From Pholiota molesta (lineage: Eukaryota > Basidiomycota > Agaricomycetes > Agaricales > Strophariaceae), in NCBI GenBank assembly GCA_014925825.1, contig JACGCK010000260.1, positions 1-56,861 on the forward strand: 56,861 bases of DNA, given 5' to 3'. The notes beneath the pieces were generated by a model. It saw only the letters and a program-made list of their open reading frames with translations, was not told the origin of the DNA and searched no databases. This document shows positions 28,775-39,757 of the stretch, in pieces. The translations under genes and the position numbers were made by a program. Position 1 is the first letter of the stretch; every line of letters begins with the position of its first letter.

Positions 28775-31340
28775 TACATAAGTGCAATGTCGTAGGTGTC
28801 TATTCGCCTATCTATGCCGAAAAAATTCATCTCTTCGACGCTCGCCGTATCCCCACCCTCGCACTTTTTCAGAGTGTGCCCCATCAACCGCGGCCACAAC
28901 GAATGCACTGTCATCATTACCCAGTCTCTTCGCGGTGAGACGCATCATCTTGAAAACCGATTTCTCAACCCGCTCGTATGGGAGGGGGTCCACACTGGAC
29001 GCCCAGTCAAAGTTGGAAACCTCTGAATTTTCATAGCTGGGCCACAATGACAAATCGGAGCTGTTGCGGCCGCTGGCCTCGGGCTCGGGGGAGGCGCCAT
29101 CGGTGCCGTGCATGGCCAGATCGTCGTCGTCCGCGACTGCTTCGTCGTCCGCGACTGCTTCGTCGTCCGTGACTGCTTCGTTGTCCGCCACCCTAGCGCT
29201 TGTCTCGGAGGCGGCACTATCGGTGCCGTCCATGGCCTGATCGTCGTCGTCCGCAACTGTGTCGTCCGCCACGCTAGCGCCCACGGGCTCGGAGGCGGCG
29301 CTATCGGTGCCGTCCATGGACAGATCGTCGTCATCCGCGGCTGCGTCGTCCGTCACGCTAGCGCCAGGGTCGGAGGCGGCGCTATCAGTGCCGTACATGG
29401 AGAAATCGTCGTCATCCGCGGCCGCATCGAACGCCACGCTAGAGCCCGCGGGCGAAGGTGTGGTGTCCGCCGAGCTCTTTGCGTCGTGCGCTTTCCGTAT
29501 CTTCTCCACCCACGCTCGGAGGATGGACGGGTCTCTGTCTTGAACGACGTCGACGGTCAGGCCGGCTTCAGAATTGAGGCGATCCTGATCGTCCGGCAGC
29601 CTCACCTTGACGCAGAGATATTCGAGGCAGGGGAAGGCATCCGCGTTGGAGACGATCTCGTCGAGGGTGCTGAAGGGCGTATTCGCAGTCGCAGCGTCGT
29701 CGTCGTCGTCCAGCTCAGGAAACCACGGAAGCAGATCGAGGACCGATTTGATATAGAAGGCGTCGAGAGTGATCTCCAAAGTGCGTATACCGCGCGGGGC
29801 TCTGCGAAGGAGTGCACACCAAGCGGAGAGTGCGTTCAGATGGAGGGGGATATATGGCGCGAGGACGAAAAGCGTGATAGAGAGATGCTCGAGATGAATC
29901 AGAGATTTGAGCGAAACTTCATCAGGTAGCGGATCCGACGATTTAGCGAGGAGACCTAGATATCCAGGAGAGAATGATGAACGATAGAGTGTGGATAAAG
30001 TAAAGAGAAACGTACCAGAATCGAAGCCGAATGGGTCTTTCTGAACCCTGTGAAGATATCTTTGTCGAATATCCAAAGTCTCCAGTGTATTTCGAGCGTG
30101 ATGGATTACGGAGAACACTGGGAGGAGATTGGGTTCGATGAGATCGATAGTGAAGCGAGAGAGATGGCTGAACTCGAAGTGAGATGGACGCCGTATTCTG
30201 TAGTCGGCCCTAAAGGAACGATAAGTCTCAGAAATGGCCAACCCTTCGGCTCGCTCAGGCTCGGGTGAACCAGTAGAGGGAGCAGTGAATGGCGATTTGT
30301 CGTCGATCATGTCTGGTCCAACCAGCATATGTAGCAAGACATTGTCAGAATCTATCAAGGACAGCGTTTCCAGCCGGATCGCGAAAGAATCCTCCGGTGT
30401 CGCTCGTGGTGCAAAGAAGGCCGAGACATCGCCAAAGTTTGTGTAGGAGACTTCCTCATCGTCTGAATCCAGATTGGTACTAAGACATGATCTCGAATTT
30501 GTGCTTTCATTCCGTACGCTCAAGGATTTGAGGTTGCGCCACGTCGCAAGCAGACCATCTGGCAAACCTTCCACATTTGACATGGCGAAAGATGTGATCC
30601 GTTGGGGTAGAAGCAGGCTAGTTATGGTTCGGCGCACGCTGAGGGAGAGCTGTTCCCAGGACCTGTACCCCATAACAGACAAGTGGCATAGGGATGTGAG
30701 GATCCGAAGCAGTTCCATCTGCGCCACCGTTACATTGACCACAGAATACAAATACATCCACACCTCTTCTACGTAGGGGATCAGATGTGGACTCTGTTGT
30801 AGGATGGAAAAGCACTTCTTCTCGTCAGTTTTTCCCATGTTGAACCTCCTGAAAAGTCTTTTCTGACAGAACGCGACGAAGCTCTGAGATACGAGAGAAA
30901 ACGTTCGGAGCACATCGATGCATTCAGGAGCGTTGCGGCTTTCAGCAAGAAGAATTTCGACGACAGATATGACGATGTCGTACGGAATCCTGGGGGCAAG
31001 GGAATATGGGAGAGCCATGGGTGGAGGGCGAGTTCAAGGATGTCGATGGAGCTTGATGGAAAGTGGCTTCACAACCGATTCGGATAATTACTATTAGCGC
31101 ATTTTATCAGAGTTCGCTTTACACGTGATACCAAACAAACGCGTCGCGTCAATCATTTAAATTGTACGGTAAACGACAAATGAAAAGCACCAGAATTGGA
31201 CGCGAGCCAAATGCGAGCGTGAATAGGTTGTAGGTTGTGGAACAATGGAAGCCATAAATCGGGTCCAGGAATCCTGCCTATTGCCTACGCTCCATAACAA
31301 GCTATCGAAGGAAATTTGTCCTAGATCTCAGCAAGATCTC
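28775..31340. repeat. Right arm of the large inverted duplication
   Basis: Inverted relative to 14140-16520. Includes the whole F-box-like gene copy 2, its upstream region with the GGTTGTAGGTTGTGGAACAA block, and the stop-proximal sequence. The right arm differs from the left mainly by extra coding repeats and small upstream indels. Confidence 0.75.
28808..31018 (-). CDS. F-box-like protein with acidic repeat tail, copy 2
   Basis: Exons 31018-30016 and 29955-28808 give about 716 residues after removing a 60-bp intron (GTACGT...TCTAG). The intron is a multiple of three without a stop, so a retained-intron form would also be open (736 residues). The N-terminus is F-box-like (RIPYDIVISVVEILLAES). 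The paralogue at 14477 shares most of the length. The acidic tail here has at least six imperfect repeats of the GTDSAAS...VADDxxxDDDDLxMDGTD type, against two to three in copy 1, so the tail has grown or shrunk by slippage. The C-terminus GWGYGERRRDEFFRHR is shared with the fragment at 18151-18325. Substrate-adaptor function for an SCF ligase is inferred from the N-terminus only. Confidence 0.75.
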   Translation of the reverse strand: MALPYSLAPRIPYDIVISVVEILLAESRNAPECIDVLRTFSLVSQSFVAFCQKRLFRRFNMGKTDEKKCFSILQQSPHLIPYVEEVWMYLYSVVNVTVAQMELLRILTSLCHLSVMGYRSWEQLSLSVRRTITSLLLPQRITSFAMSNVEGLPDGLLATWRNLKSLSVRNESTNSRSCLSTNLDSDDEEVSYTNFGDVSAFFAPRATPEDSFAIRLETLSLIDSDNVLLHMLVGPDMIDDKSPFTAPSTGSPEPERAEGLAISETYRSFRADYRIRRPSHFEFSHLSRFTIDLIEPNLLPVFSVIHHARNTLETLDIRQRYLHRVQKDPFGFDSGTFLFTLSTLYRSSFSPGYLGLLAKSSDPLPDEVSLKSLIHLEHLSITLFVLAPYIPLHLNALSAWCALLRRAPRGIRTLEITLDAFYIKSVLDLLPWFPELDDDDDAATANTPFSTLDEIVSNADAFPCLEYLCVKVRLPDDQDRLNSEAGLTVDVVQDRDPSILRAWVEKIRKAHDAKSSADTTPSPAGSSVAFDAAADDDDFSMYGTDSAASDPGASVTDDAAADDDDLSMDGTDSAASEPVGASVADDTVADDDDQAMDGTDSAASETSARVADNEAVTDDEAVADDEAVADDDDLAMHGTDGASPEPEASGRNSSDLSLWPSYENSEVSNFDWASSVDPLPYERVEKSVFKMMRLTAKRLGNDDSAFVVAAVDGAHSEKVRGWGYGERRRDEFFRHR

Positions 31341-31581
31341 AAATACTGTGAAAGGGAAGATCTAAGGCGCCAGTTGTTGCTTTCGGAGATTCATTCGAAA
31401 ATTTGGAACAATAGATGGCTCAGACAAAAATTGAGGAGCTTGATGGCGGTGCCTCTCTTGCTCTACGACGCGGGGTCGTGACCATGCTAAGACAGTCGCG
31501 TTGCTTGAGGTTGCTTGGGCCCTCTCGGTGTGAATTTAAAGCACTGGCCCATTTGAAGCGCCCAATTTCTTCGTGTTATGG

Positions 31582-31589
31582 TATAAATA
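31582..31589 (+). promoter_or_regulatory. TATA box
   Basis: TATAAATA stands 42-49 bp upstream of the ATG at 31631, within the short palindrome GGTATAAATACC. Confidence 0.5.
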
Positions 31590-31630
31590 CCCCCATCTTA
31601 CTTGGACATTCTATACCTCATTCTCTAACA

Positions 31631-32530
31631 ATGAACGCGTCACACGCTAAAGTATGGACGCTCGACGAATTTTTTCCTGACTCGTTTCCTACTACTCCGA
31701 ACGAAAGAAAGGGTGATGAACCCCAGCTGATGAGTTCAGGCAGTAACAGGTGCGTGCATGCTTATTTCGTAGATGCATATATATCTTACCGTAGCTCAAC
31801 AGCAGTCCCATATCTTGGCCACAGCAACTCGACAACACTGACCGTCGCTATAACCAATCATCTGGGTCAGCTACAAGGTATGATTCTTACTTATCCCCCG
31901 CCAGCAAAAGGCTGATTAGGTTTTGTCAGTGACACACCGGCCCTTCCATTATTCTCCTTTGACGTCGACCCTATTCCCATAGCTAAACTCGAAGAAATCA
32001 CTTTGGCGGACGGACGATCATCGGATGACATCGCGGTTGAATTCCTAGATTCATGCTCGTCGACACCAGTAGGCGCGATCAATAAGCTGATCAACAGCAA
32101 ACTCTTTCAGGCGCTCGTTGAACGCGCAATTCCATATGGAGCGCCTGCCGTCATCGAGGTCAATAGTGTTGGCTCCTCAGCTGCGCACCAGCATAACGTG
32201 TGGAAGTTCATCTGCACCCCAACATTCGTCGACGGTACGCGTGGCCCCCGACAATCTGCGTTCGTCTGCAACAACCCGCTCGTCTCGAAATGCGCCAGAG
32301 TGATGACGGAATCGGGCAGCATGCGTAATCACCAGACGACGCAAGGGCATGGGAAAGCGAACATTGTCTGCATGGAGTGTCAGCTGGTGTTCAACACTGG
32401 TAGAAAAAGCGCCTTGAAGAGGCACAAGGAGAAGGCATGCGCTAATAGACAGATGAAGCTGGCCAAATCAGTGACGGATAGGGCGAAGAAAACGCGAAAG
32501 CCCAAGAAGGAGCGTAAACAGGCTGTTTGA
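31631..32530 (+). CDS. Small protein with a C-terminal zinc-finger-like motif
   Basis: Exons read as 31631 to about 31749, about 31795-31877 and 31920-32530, with introns of 45 and 42 bp. The product is about 270 residues. The start MNASHAKVWTLDEFFPDSFP follows a TATA box. The C-terminal half contains CMECQLVFNTGRKSALKRHK then EKAC, a C-x2-C...H...C finger, followed by a very basic tail (KKTRKPKKERKQ) that could bind nucleic acid or direct nuclear import. An upstream Cys set (CNNPLVSKC) may contribute. No family was recognised. The first intron is a multiple of three, so retention would also keep the frame. Confidence 0.6.
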
Positions 32531-32902
32531 ATATGTGGGCGCACGTTATGTGTCTCCATTTCGATTGCGGGTTGTAGGAAAGTTGTTTACTTACCAGTTA
32601 TAATGTGATATAGTGTAATTCTAATATTTTGACTCTGATTCATCTGCGTACACTGGAGAATAATCCGCGATTCAGTGAAGTAGAAACGGGCGCTTAATTC
32701 AAGCCGAAGATATCAACGAGCGCGCTTTGCATTGATCGCCAATATTATTATCGTTACATTGTACATCCTAATTTCTCTATCCCGTAAAACATTGCTTGTA
32801 TATTATCTGTTTAACGGAAGATAAACTTTCGATTCATATTTTATGAAAGCGCTATGAAATCGTACTTTACAATTACATGTTGACCTAAGTGTCACTAGCC
32901 CT

Positions 32903-34044
32903 TCATCTCCCTCCAAACCTTCCGCACTTGACCTCCATCATCGATACCATTACTGGGCTGCTTTGCACCGTCTCTCTTGTCCATCGCTGATACCAGATCT
33001 CCGTGATGGTGGTCCACTCATACGCAATGTCCACGCAGAGTAAGTTTTTACACCACGAAAAGAGATCTTCCACAAGGCGTTGACGCTGATCGGATTCACG
33101 TGGAATGGGAAGATGGCGGCTTCCCCATTTAAAGGAGAACACGAGCTCACGTAGTGGCTTAACGTATTTGAGCAACATAAGTTCCTGTGTCAACAGAAAA
33201 TGATTAGAGACACATGAACATCATTTACGGGGGGGAAAATGCCCACATCGGATAAGAGTCCTACAAGCTCCAACTTTTCTAGTCGCCCCAGATAGTCTGC
33301 GACTAGTCCAAAATGCGGGCGTGCAAAATAGCCGCCAAACGATAACACCTTCAGGTGTCCGAGCTCAGCCTCGATTTGTCCCACACCCCCGCTCCCAAAA
33401 TTGCCATCCTGCAACTCAGGTACCCAAGCGACGGCTTCAACACGTCTACCGGGCAACAATGCCTCCAATGTGACTCTGTTTCCTGAAAGCTCTTTGAGGT
33501 CTGGGCAACAGATGGGTGGGAAGATAGTGCCTCTGCGTGACTCGAGATAGAGGTACTTGAGGCGCTGCTGCTGCTCGAGAACTGTCGTCATTGTCCCACC
33601 CTCGGAGTGATTCGCCCAATGCAATCTCTCGAGTTGAAATGGAGCGTTTAACAGAAGCTCCGCCGCGGGGTGGCCACCGAACATTCGGAAATGAAGCACT
33701 TTCAGTCCGTCCATACATCTGAGCGCCTGGTATACCAGGTTCCACAACGGCGCTTCCTGGTAGTGAACGATATTGATACTGTGGTATACCCGTACATAGG
33801 ATGCAAGACGACGGTTTTGGGTCACTGTAGCGAGGAAGGCGATGTGTAGTGACGTATCCGCTGCCGAGGACTCGTCGAGAGTGGTGTACAGCTCGCGTTC
33901 AGCATCTTCACGTAGGTACCTGCTGCACAGAGATAGAGCGAAGAGCGTGGGTCGGTGTCCGTCCAGATGTTGAAATATTGGGCGGAAAAGCTCTGGTGGG
34001 AGTCTCGGATACCGACTATTGTTACAAGCTAAAGACAGAGTCAT
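32903..34044 (-). CDS. F-box-like family 2 protein, copy A
   Basis: Exons 34044-33229 and 33184-32903 (intron GTAAAT...CACAG, 44 bp) give 365 residues. The N-terminus YPRLPPELFRPIFQHLDGHR then PTLFALSLCSRYLREDAERE fits an F-box-like motif. The remainder has leucine-rich segments (LKYLYLES, LKELSGNRVTLEALLPGRRV, LKVLSFGGYF). Members B (39757-38594) and C (48007-49148) and the fragment at 13935-14119 are close paralogues, and about 300 bp of upstream sequence is also shared. Function as a substrate adaptor is inference. Confidence 0.75.
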
Positions 34045-35389
34045 GGCCCAGTGTGCGATATGTGTGATTAGGACGATGTGGTCGTTTGAGACCGGGTGGA
34101 TGCTTTCCCTACTTCTGAGATGGTCTGAGGCGTGAATTTATCAAAAGGCTTGGAAGTCTAAGCTCAAGTGCCCGTTGAAGGCGTGTGTATTATTCAGCCC
34201 ATGCTCCCGCGCACGAGGCCCAGCGCATGTAGTTGGCTACTTCGGCGATCAGCGATTGAGTGGCAGGACGGGAAATTGTTGGACGGAGGACTCCTGCCTG
34301 AGAGCAGTAGCTAACGTTAAGAATACAGTACGAGGGAATATGTTCTGTGATGAACGTGCCATTCCAGGCTTAAGCGGCTGAACGAGGTCAACGAGAAGTT
34401 CTTCGTGTGACATTGTATATTTATCTGCTATTTGTGCCGTGCCATTCGGGCCTGTCGATTCAGTGTCGAAGGAAGATGTATTGCTATCCTAGAAAGAGCG
34501 TACGCCAGACGAAGCAATAAGTTAAGGAATAAGACACCTCAAAGTGATCGAAGAAGTAAGGAGTCCCATTGAAGTAATTCCTTATGCATTTATGGTTTTA
34601 TGATAAAGGTGCAGCAGTCTAACGGGAGGTTCGTTTAGGACGCAGGGCTATATGGTTAAAGGATTCAATTACCTAAATACGCAAAAACCCTTAGGTGGAG
34701 TACCCTTGGCAAACGCGGTAGGTGATAGGGCCAACACTCCGCGCTAGTGCGGGTTTACACGAAGATGTAGGCGAGTGTAACCCTGCGTAATGTTAGAACT
34801 TGAGGAGGCGAAGTATTCGCACCTGCACATGAGCCAAGAGATTGAAACATTGTATTGTACAGAAATGTTGCTCAGGTTTCTTTTCTCTTCCTCCAGACCT
34901 TCACTCGTCCAAAATTTGAAATCTATAGGTAAAATGGGGTGCGGGCGCCCGAAATTCGCCATGACCAAATCACTGGAAACGAGAAAAGGAAGCGAGAGCC
35001 AGACTATTTCAGCTGCTGTTCCTGTTTTACAGTACCTACAGAATTTGGAGGACGATGATGTTCCAAGTTACGCACTTTGCCTGTCCAAAGGGCATGATCA
35101 AATAACATATTGACGTCAACCCTCGTTGTGGACCCTACCTGTTACAGTCGTCACTCTCACATTTCTTACTTAAATTAACGACTCAGCGCTCAGCGCTCAT
35201 GCGTAAAGTATTCCCAAAATTTCGTTATCGGCGAGGCCCGAAATTTTTTTGAAGCTCGTCCTGTCGCACTGCCAATGCTACCCCATTGGAACTTACAGCT
35301 TTCGAAGTAAAGCCACCCTTCGCAATGATGCATCTGCCGTCAATCGAGTCGGTATCAAGTACACAAAAGGTTCAAGGCCTCAATTGTTT
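34045..35389. other. Spacer; first 300 bp shared with other family 2 upstream regions
   Basis: The first part resembles the upstream regions of copies B and C (for example GCGATCAGCGATTGAGTGGC). The rest has no gene, RNA or repeat I can recognise. Confidence 0.45.
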
Positions 35390-36104
35390 TTTGATACTCT
35401 GATGAGCATCTTATGTTGGCGGAAGAGCAGTCGCCGCTGCACGAATGTTGTAGAAGGGTAAGAACAAGGTAAGAAGGTACGATGTGGGTTGAATTCAGAT
35501 GCGCCCGCCACCACCAACCGCTGGAGCCTGGCTGTGCGGTCCATCGTCCCAGGCACAAGTACTAATATTGCATAAAATGTCCATAATAATGGAATAGAGT
35601 ACAATGAATCTCACCTTGGTATAGGTAAAGTTCGAGAGATCAACGAGAGATAAGTAGGACAATGGTAGAGGATTGGGTAGAGAATAGTTGGAGAATAGTA
35701 GACGATTCGAACTTCAAAAAGCAGCATGTGACCCTAACCCCACCTGTTCCCACGGCCTGTGTCATTGAAGAAGATTCTAAGCTAGTTCTCGTTCACTTGC
35801 CATAACCCACATATATAACCCATGCAAACGCTACTATGTCGTTCCTATCGCTAACGTATACGATCAGTAACGCCGACACGTTTGATTCCGCCATGCTCAA
35901 GACACGTCAAGCACGACTCTTTGTTCGAAATCCACCATGGCAGCATCATCCACTGGCACGACCACGAGCACGCACAGCTTGTATTCAAGAACCGACACGC
36001 CCACGGACTCTCTAGAACTGTCTACCACTTTCCGTACACTCAGCGCGTGGCCCCGACTCTCATTGTAGCAGCGATAGCGGAAACACACCTCCACCAGCAA
36101 CAGC
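35390..36104 (+). repeat. Duplicated upstream region of the Byr4-like pseudogene 1
   Basis: This stretch matches the upstream sequence of the intact Byr4-like gene (46763-47400, inverted) and of pseudogene 2 (52138-52790, inverted). Shared blocks include GCGGAAACACACCTCCA just before the start codon, CGACTCTTTGTTCG near 35913, and a CCTGGGAC...GCACAGC segment near 35530-35550. The duplicated unit therefore includes the promoter. Confidence 0.65.
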
Positions 36105-38230
36105 ATGACTGCCATCCAGACGCAACTGCTCCAACTGACACCATCGGTACTGTTTCCTACTCATTCGCCGCTCTCGAACTTGAACGTGTTCTGCTGCCAA
36201 ACATGTATGCTGACGCGTCACTATCCCATAGATGCCGTGCCTGAAGAGCACTGGGACGACGACTTAGAGTTCCAGGGTAGTCCCTCCAGCCACAACGGCA
36301 GCAGCATTAGCGAGAAGAACATCGGCCCTGCACTCTTTATAACGAAGCTGTCGGTTGGTCTGCGGGCAAGCAAGCTTATTCGTTGACGTCCCCGCGTATA
36401 ACCCTTACGATCTCGCTCGCCATCCCGCGGCACTTCCATTCGGCGTCCCTGCCAAATTGCCCCAGGAAATTGCCTGAAATCGCGCTGGAAATGGGTTTAG
36501 TGGCGGCGGCGACAACTCGTGTTGGTTTTTCGGTTTTATTCGCGCCCACCTTCCACTGCGATACCCGTCGGCCCTGCGCGCAGACCAACCATGGCTCCAG
36601 GTGAGCTCGTTACGATCATTGATGCTTCGGTAACATCGCTAATCGCGAGATGACAACTCCCAGACGCAATTTATGATTCGAACTATACCGTTACCCCAAA
36701 CGCTGGAATGGGCGATAGAACATACCATTATCCTCGAGGAAGGATCCCAGGAGGATGGAGCACAACAAGTAAGCACGCGATGTTGTTGTACTTATCTTCC
36801 TATCACTCTCTGTTCAGATTGCATATTTTATCAGTATGGAACAAGCGAGGATTGGAATAGATATGTTGTATTCACAGGCGACTCCGGATGGGCATGGGCG
36901 AACATGAGACAATACGTTCAGAAGGTGGATACGCCTTCAGAGTCAATTCGCTCCATAAAAACTGACGCTGGATGTCTGGAATAGCACGAGACTTGCTTCG
37001 TCCCTCCTACAGGGCCTAACTCGCTAAACAGATATCTGCCTGCAAATCATGGCTTCCGTGGAATTACTTTCCTCAGTGTTTTGGGCGAGAATCAAACCAA
37101 CATCGACTCGCGTGTGCTTGCTACCATCAACGCTCTCAGCGCCGAGTTTCCATTCAGCCACGTCACAGGCGGTGGCGATCGCGCTCTGCTATCTCGTCAC
37201 CTCTGGCGCCAATGGCAACAGACGCAGTCCTTCTACGAGCTATCTGCCGCACGCAAACGGACGCCCGAATCTGACTGTGCTGATCAACTCTGCGATCCCC
37301 AAGTTGATCCAGACTCCATCGACTAGGGGCAGCATTCCGCGGTACTTCTAGGTCTACGCCAGCAGACGGCACCAACACCGCCTCCAGCCCTGCTGCTCGC
37401 GCGGCGCGGCCGCGTCTCCGCTTCCATGCACACGCCGCACGAAGGAAGCTTTCCAGGGGTGGCTGTCGCGCTGCCCGCGCCGACGCCCGCGAAAAATCGC
37501 TGAGCACCCCACACCGCGCCACGGGAGATTGAGAGGTGGCTGCGAGCGCACGAGCTCGGGCGCCACCGTGCTGAACGGACGCAAGCGCATGTGCGCGAGT
37601 CTCGTTCCCAGGGAGAGCCCCACGCGCGTCGGGATAGCATGGATATCCTGGATGCGCAGGAGCGGGTTAGGTGTTTACTCGGAGCCACGCATCCTATTCG
37701 CTCTCGCCGGCCACCTCATCGAGCTCCTTGTTGTTTTTCTTCTACGCCGGTGTCGTACCCATCCAAGCCATCGTCACCGAATAGACTGTCTCTCTCGGAA
37801 TCGCCTGGAAGTCTCCTGCATCGCAACAATCGGCATCGCTCGGGCGCGTAACAGCGCCGACGACAGTGGCGGCAGCCGAAGCTTCTGGGAAGGGCGGTCG
37901 AGTGGTACTGAGGAGGGATTCGGTGGACGATGTGAGGGATTTAGGGCGGGTCAGAGAGTTTGCCAATAACATAGATCGTACGTATCAACTGTCTATCATT
38001 TTTATTGGATGCGTTGTGACTTGTTTCGTCTGTACAGAATTGAAGGCTCTCTAGTAAACGTTCAGTCGATTTTCGAATCTCATGTCCAGCGGCACGCAAG
38101 CAAGACTCCGTCCCCTCTTCTTCGCGGATCTCTCCCCCAAGGCCCGACCCAAAACATGCGCTGGATCGAACACGAACCCAACACCTGGAAAACTCGCCTC
38201 GTCTAGTTCACCTTTCATGCAGGACGTGAC
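36105..38230 (+). pseudogene. Byr4-like pseudogene 1 (mosaic)
   Basis: Collinear with the intact Byr4-like gene at 46762-40801. The first small exon (MTAIQ...) and its intron are preserved, and exon 2 keeps EEHWDDDLEFQGSPSS before decaying. Later pieces match the regions around 45030-44900, 44870-44500 and 43020-42590 of the intact gene, including RDSVDDVRDLGRVREFANNIDR and the following intron. Large deletions, stops and frameshifts are present, and a GMC-oxidoreductase segment interrupts it at 36585-37330. Homology ends at about 38230 in the region equivalent to MQDVTT. Confidence 0.8.
36585..37330 (+). pseudogene. Fragment of a GMC oxidoreductase (aryl-alcohol-oxidase-like) gene
   Basis: Frames read IYDSNYTVTPNAGMGDRTYH then YPRGRIPGG, and after an intron FYQYGTSEDWNRYVVFTGDS then GWAWANMRQYVQK. 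Later come DSRVLATINALSAEFPF and TSYLPHANGRPNLTVLINSA. These are family hallmarks of aryl-alcohol oxidase-type GMC flavoenzymes used in lignin breakdown. The N-terminal FAD-binding GxGxxG region and the C-terminal catalytic part are missing, and stops lie between the pieces. At least one genomic intron (GTAAGC...TTCAG near 36770-36818) is still present. It interrupts the Byr4-like pseudogene between ...CGCGCAG and GCATTCCGC. Confidence 0.8.
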
Positions 38231-38593
38231 GAAGGGCAACTGTGAGCTGATTGATGCAGGCGAAGCGCTGAGTTGGCCCGTCGAACGAGGGTGTGCGTTC
38301 TGCTAGATATTGGAAAGCTTGCTGGAGAGGGAAAGCGGGAAGGTGGTGTGCTGGAGGAAGCTCAAGGACTTGGGGTATATGACATATGTAATCCTGCGAT
38401 ACGAATTTGATACGAATGATATAAAATGAAATAAAAGGTGAACAGATGTAGAATGGACTCTGGACGGCTATCGAACATGTCACTGAAAAGGAAATGGTCT
38501 GAACAGAAGGGGTAAACGCGATGAAATGGAAAGAAGCCTGTTGAATAAATACTGTTGGTGTAATCTGCATCACGACTTCAGGTCCGACTAGTT

Positions 38594-39757
38594 CTAGATA
38601 TTGCTGGCCCTTCGACTTTCACCTCCGCCAAACCTTTTGTACTTAACCTCCATCATCGATACCATTATTGGGCTACTATGCATCGTCTCTCTTGTCCATC
38701 GCTGATAGCTTTTCGCCGTGATGGTAGCCGGTTCGTAAGCAATGTCCAAGCAGAGTAGATTTTGACACCATGAAAAGAGTTCTTCTACAAGGCGCTGACG
38801 CTCATCGGTTTCGCGTGAAATGGAAAGATAGTGGCTGCCCCAATGGAAGGAGAACACGAGCTCACGTAGTGACTTAACGCGTTTGAGCAACATAAGTTCC
38901 TGTGTAAATAGAGAAGAATTAATGTCACATGAATATAATTCACGGCGAAAAATGCCCACATCGGATAAGAGTCCTACGAGTTCCAACTTTTCGAGTCGAC
39001 CCAGATAGTCCGCGACTATCCCAAAATGTGGCCGTGAAAAATAGCCGCCAAACGATAACACCTTCAGGTGTCCGAGCTCTGCTTTGATTTGGCTCACACC
39101 CCCGATCCCAATTTCGTCATCCAATGCGGGTACCCAATCTACGTTTTCAACGCGTCTACCGGGCAACAAAGCCTCCAAAGTGTCTCTGTTTCCGGAGAGC
39201 TCTTTGAGGTTCGGGCAGCAGATGAGCGGAAAGGTAGTGCCTTCTTGTGACTCGAGATAGAGGTACTTGAGGTGCTGCTGCTGCTCAAGAACTGTCGCCA
39301 TTGTTCCGACCTCGGAGTGATTCCCCCAATGCAGTCTTTCTAATTGAAAAGGGGCGTCCAACAAGAATTCTGCCGCGGGGTGCCCACCGAGGACTCGGAA
39401 ATGAAGCACTTTCAACCCGCTCATACATCTGAGCGCCTGATACAACAGGTTCCACATAGGCACTTTCTTGTAGTAGTCGACGATACTGTTACTGTGATAC
39501 ACTCGCACGTAGGATGCAAGACGACGGTTTTGGGTTACCGTCGTGAGAAATGCAATATGGAGTGACGCATCATCTGATGTGGACTCGTCGAGACTGGCGT
39601 ACAACTCGCGTTCAGCATCTTCACGTAGGTACCTGCTGCACAGAGATAGAGCGAAGAGCGTCGGTCGATGTCCATCGAGATGTTCGAATATGGGGCGGAA
39701 AAGTTCGGGTGGGAGTCTTGGATACCGACTATTGGTACGAACATAAGAGAGCGCCAT
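38594..39757 (-). CDS. F-box-like family 2 protein, copy B
   Basis: A single open frame of 387 residues, closely similar to copies A and C. The position where A and C have an intron (here 38943-38900, GTGAAT...CACAG, 44 bp) is read through in frame, adding the ELYSCDINSSLFTQ stretch. Splicing it out would shift the frame because a nearby C/T run is 2 bp shorter than in copy A. So either the intron has become coding or this copy is decaying. The F-box-like N-terminus (YPRLPPELFRPIFEHLDGHR) and leucine-rich body are intact. Confidence 0.65.
   Translation of the reverse strand: MALSYVRTNSRYPRLPPELFRPIFEHLDGHRPTLFALSLCSRYLREDAERELYASLDESTSDDASLHIAFLTTVTQNRRLASYVRVYHSNSIVDYYKKVPMWNLLYQALRCMSGLKVLHFRVLGGHPAAEFLLDAPFQLERLHWGNHSEVGTMATVLEQQQHLKYLYLESQEGTTFPLICCPNLKELSGNRDTLEALLPGRRVENVDWVPALDDEIGIGGVSQIKAELGHLKVLSFGGYFSRPHFGIVADYLGRLEKLELVGLLSDVGIFRRELYSCDINSSLFTQELMLLKRVKSLRELVFSFHWGSHYLSISRETDERQRLVEELFSWCQNLLCLDIAYEPATITAKSYQRWTRETMHSSPIMVSMMEVKYKRFGGGESRRASNI

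Noticed and set aside
35882..36244. 120-codon frame upstream of Byr4-like pseudogene 1
   Set aside because: The same sequence in the intact locus (46763-47000) is upstream non-coding DNA with no conserved frame, so this is a chance ORF in a copied promoter.
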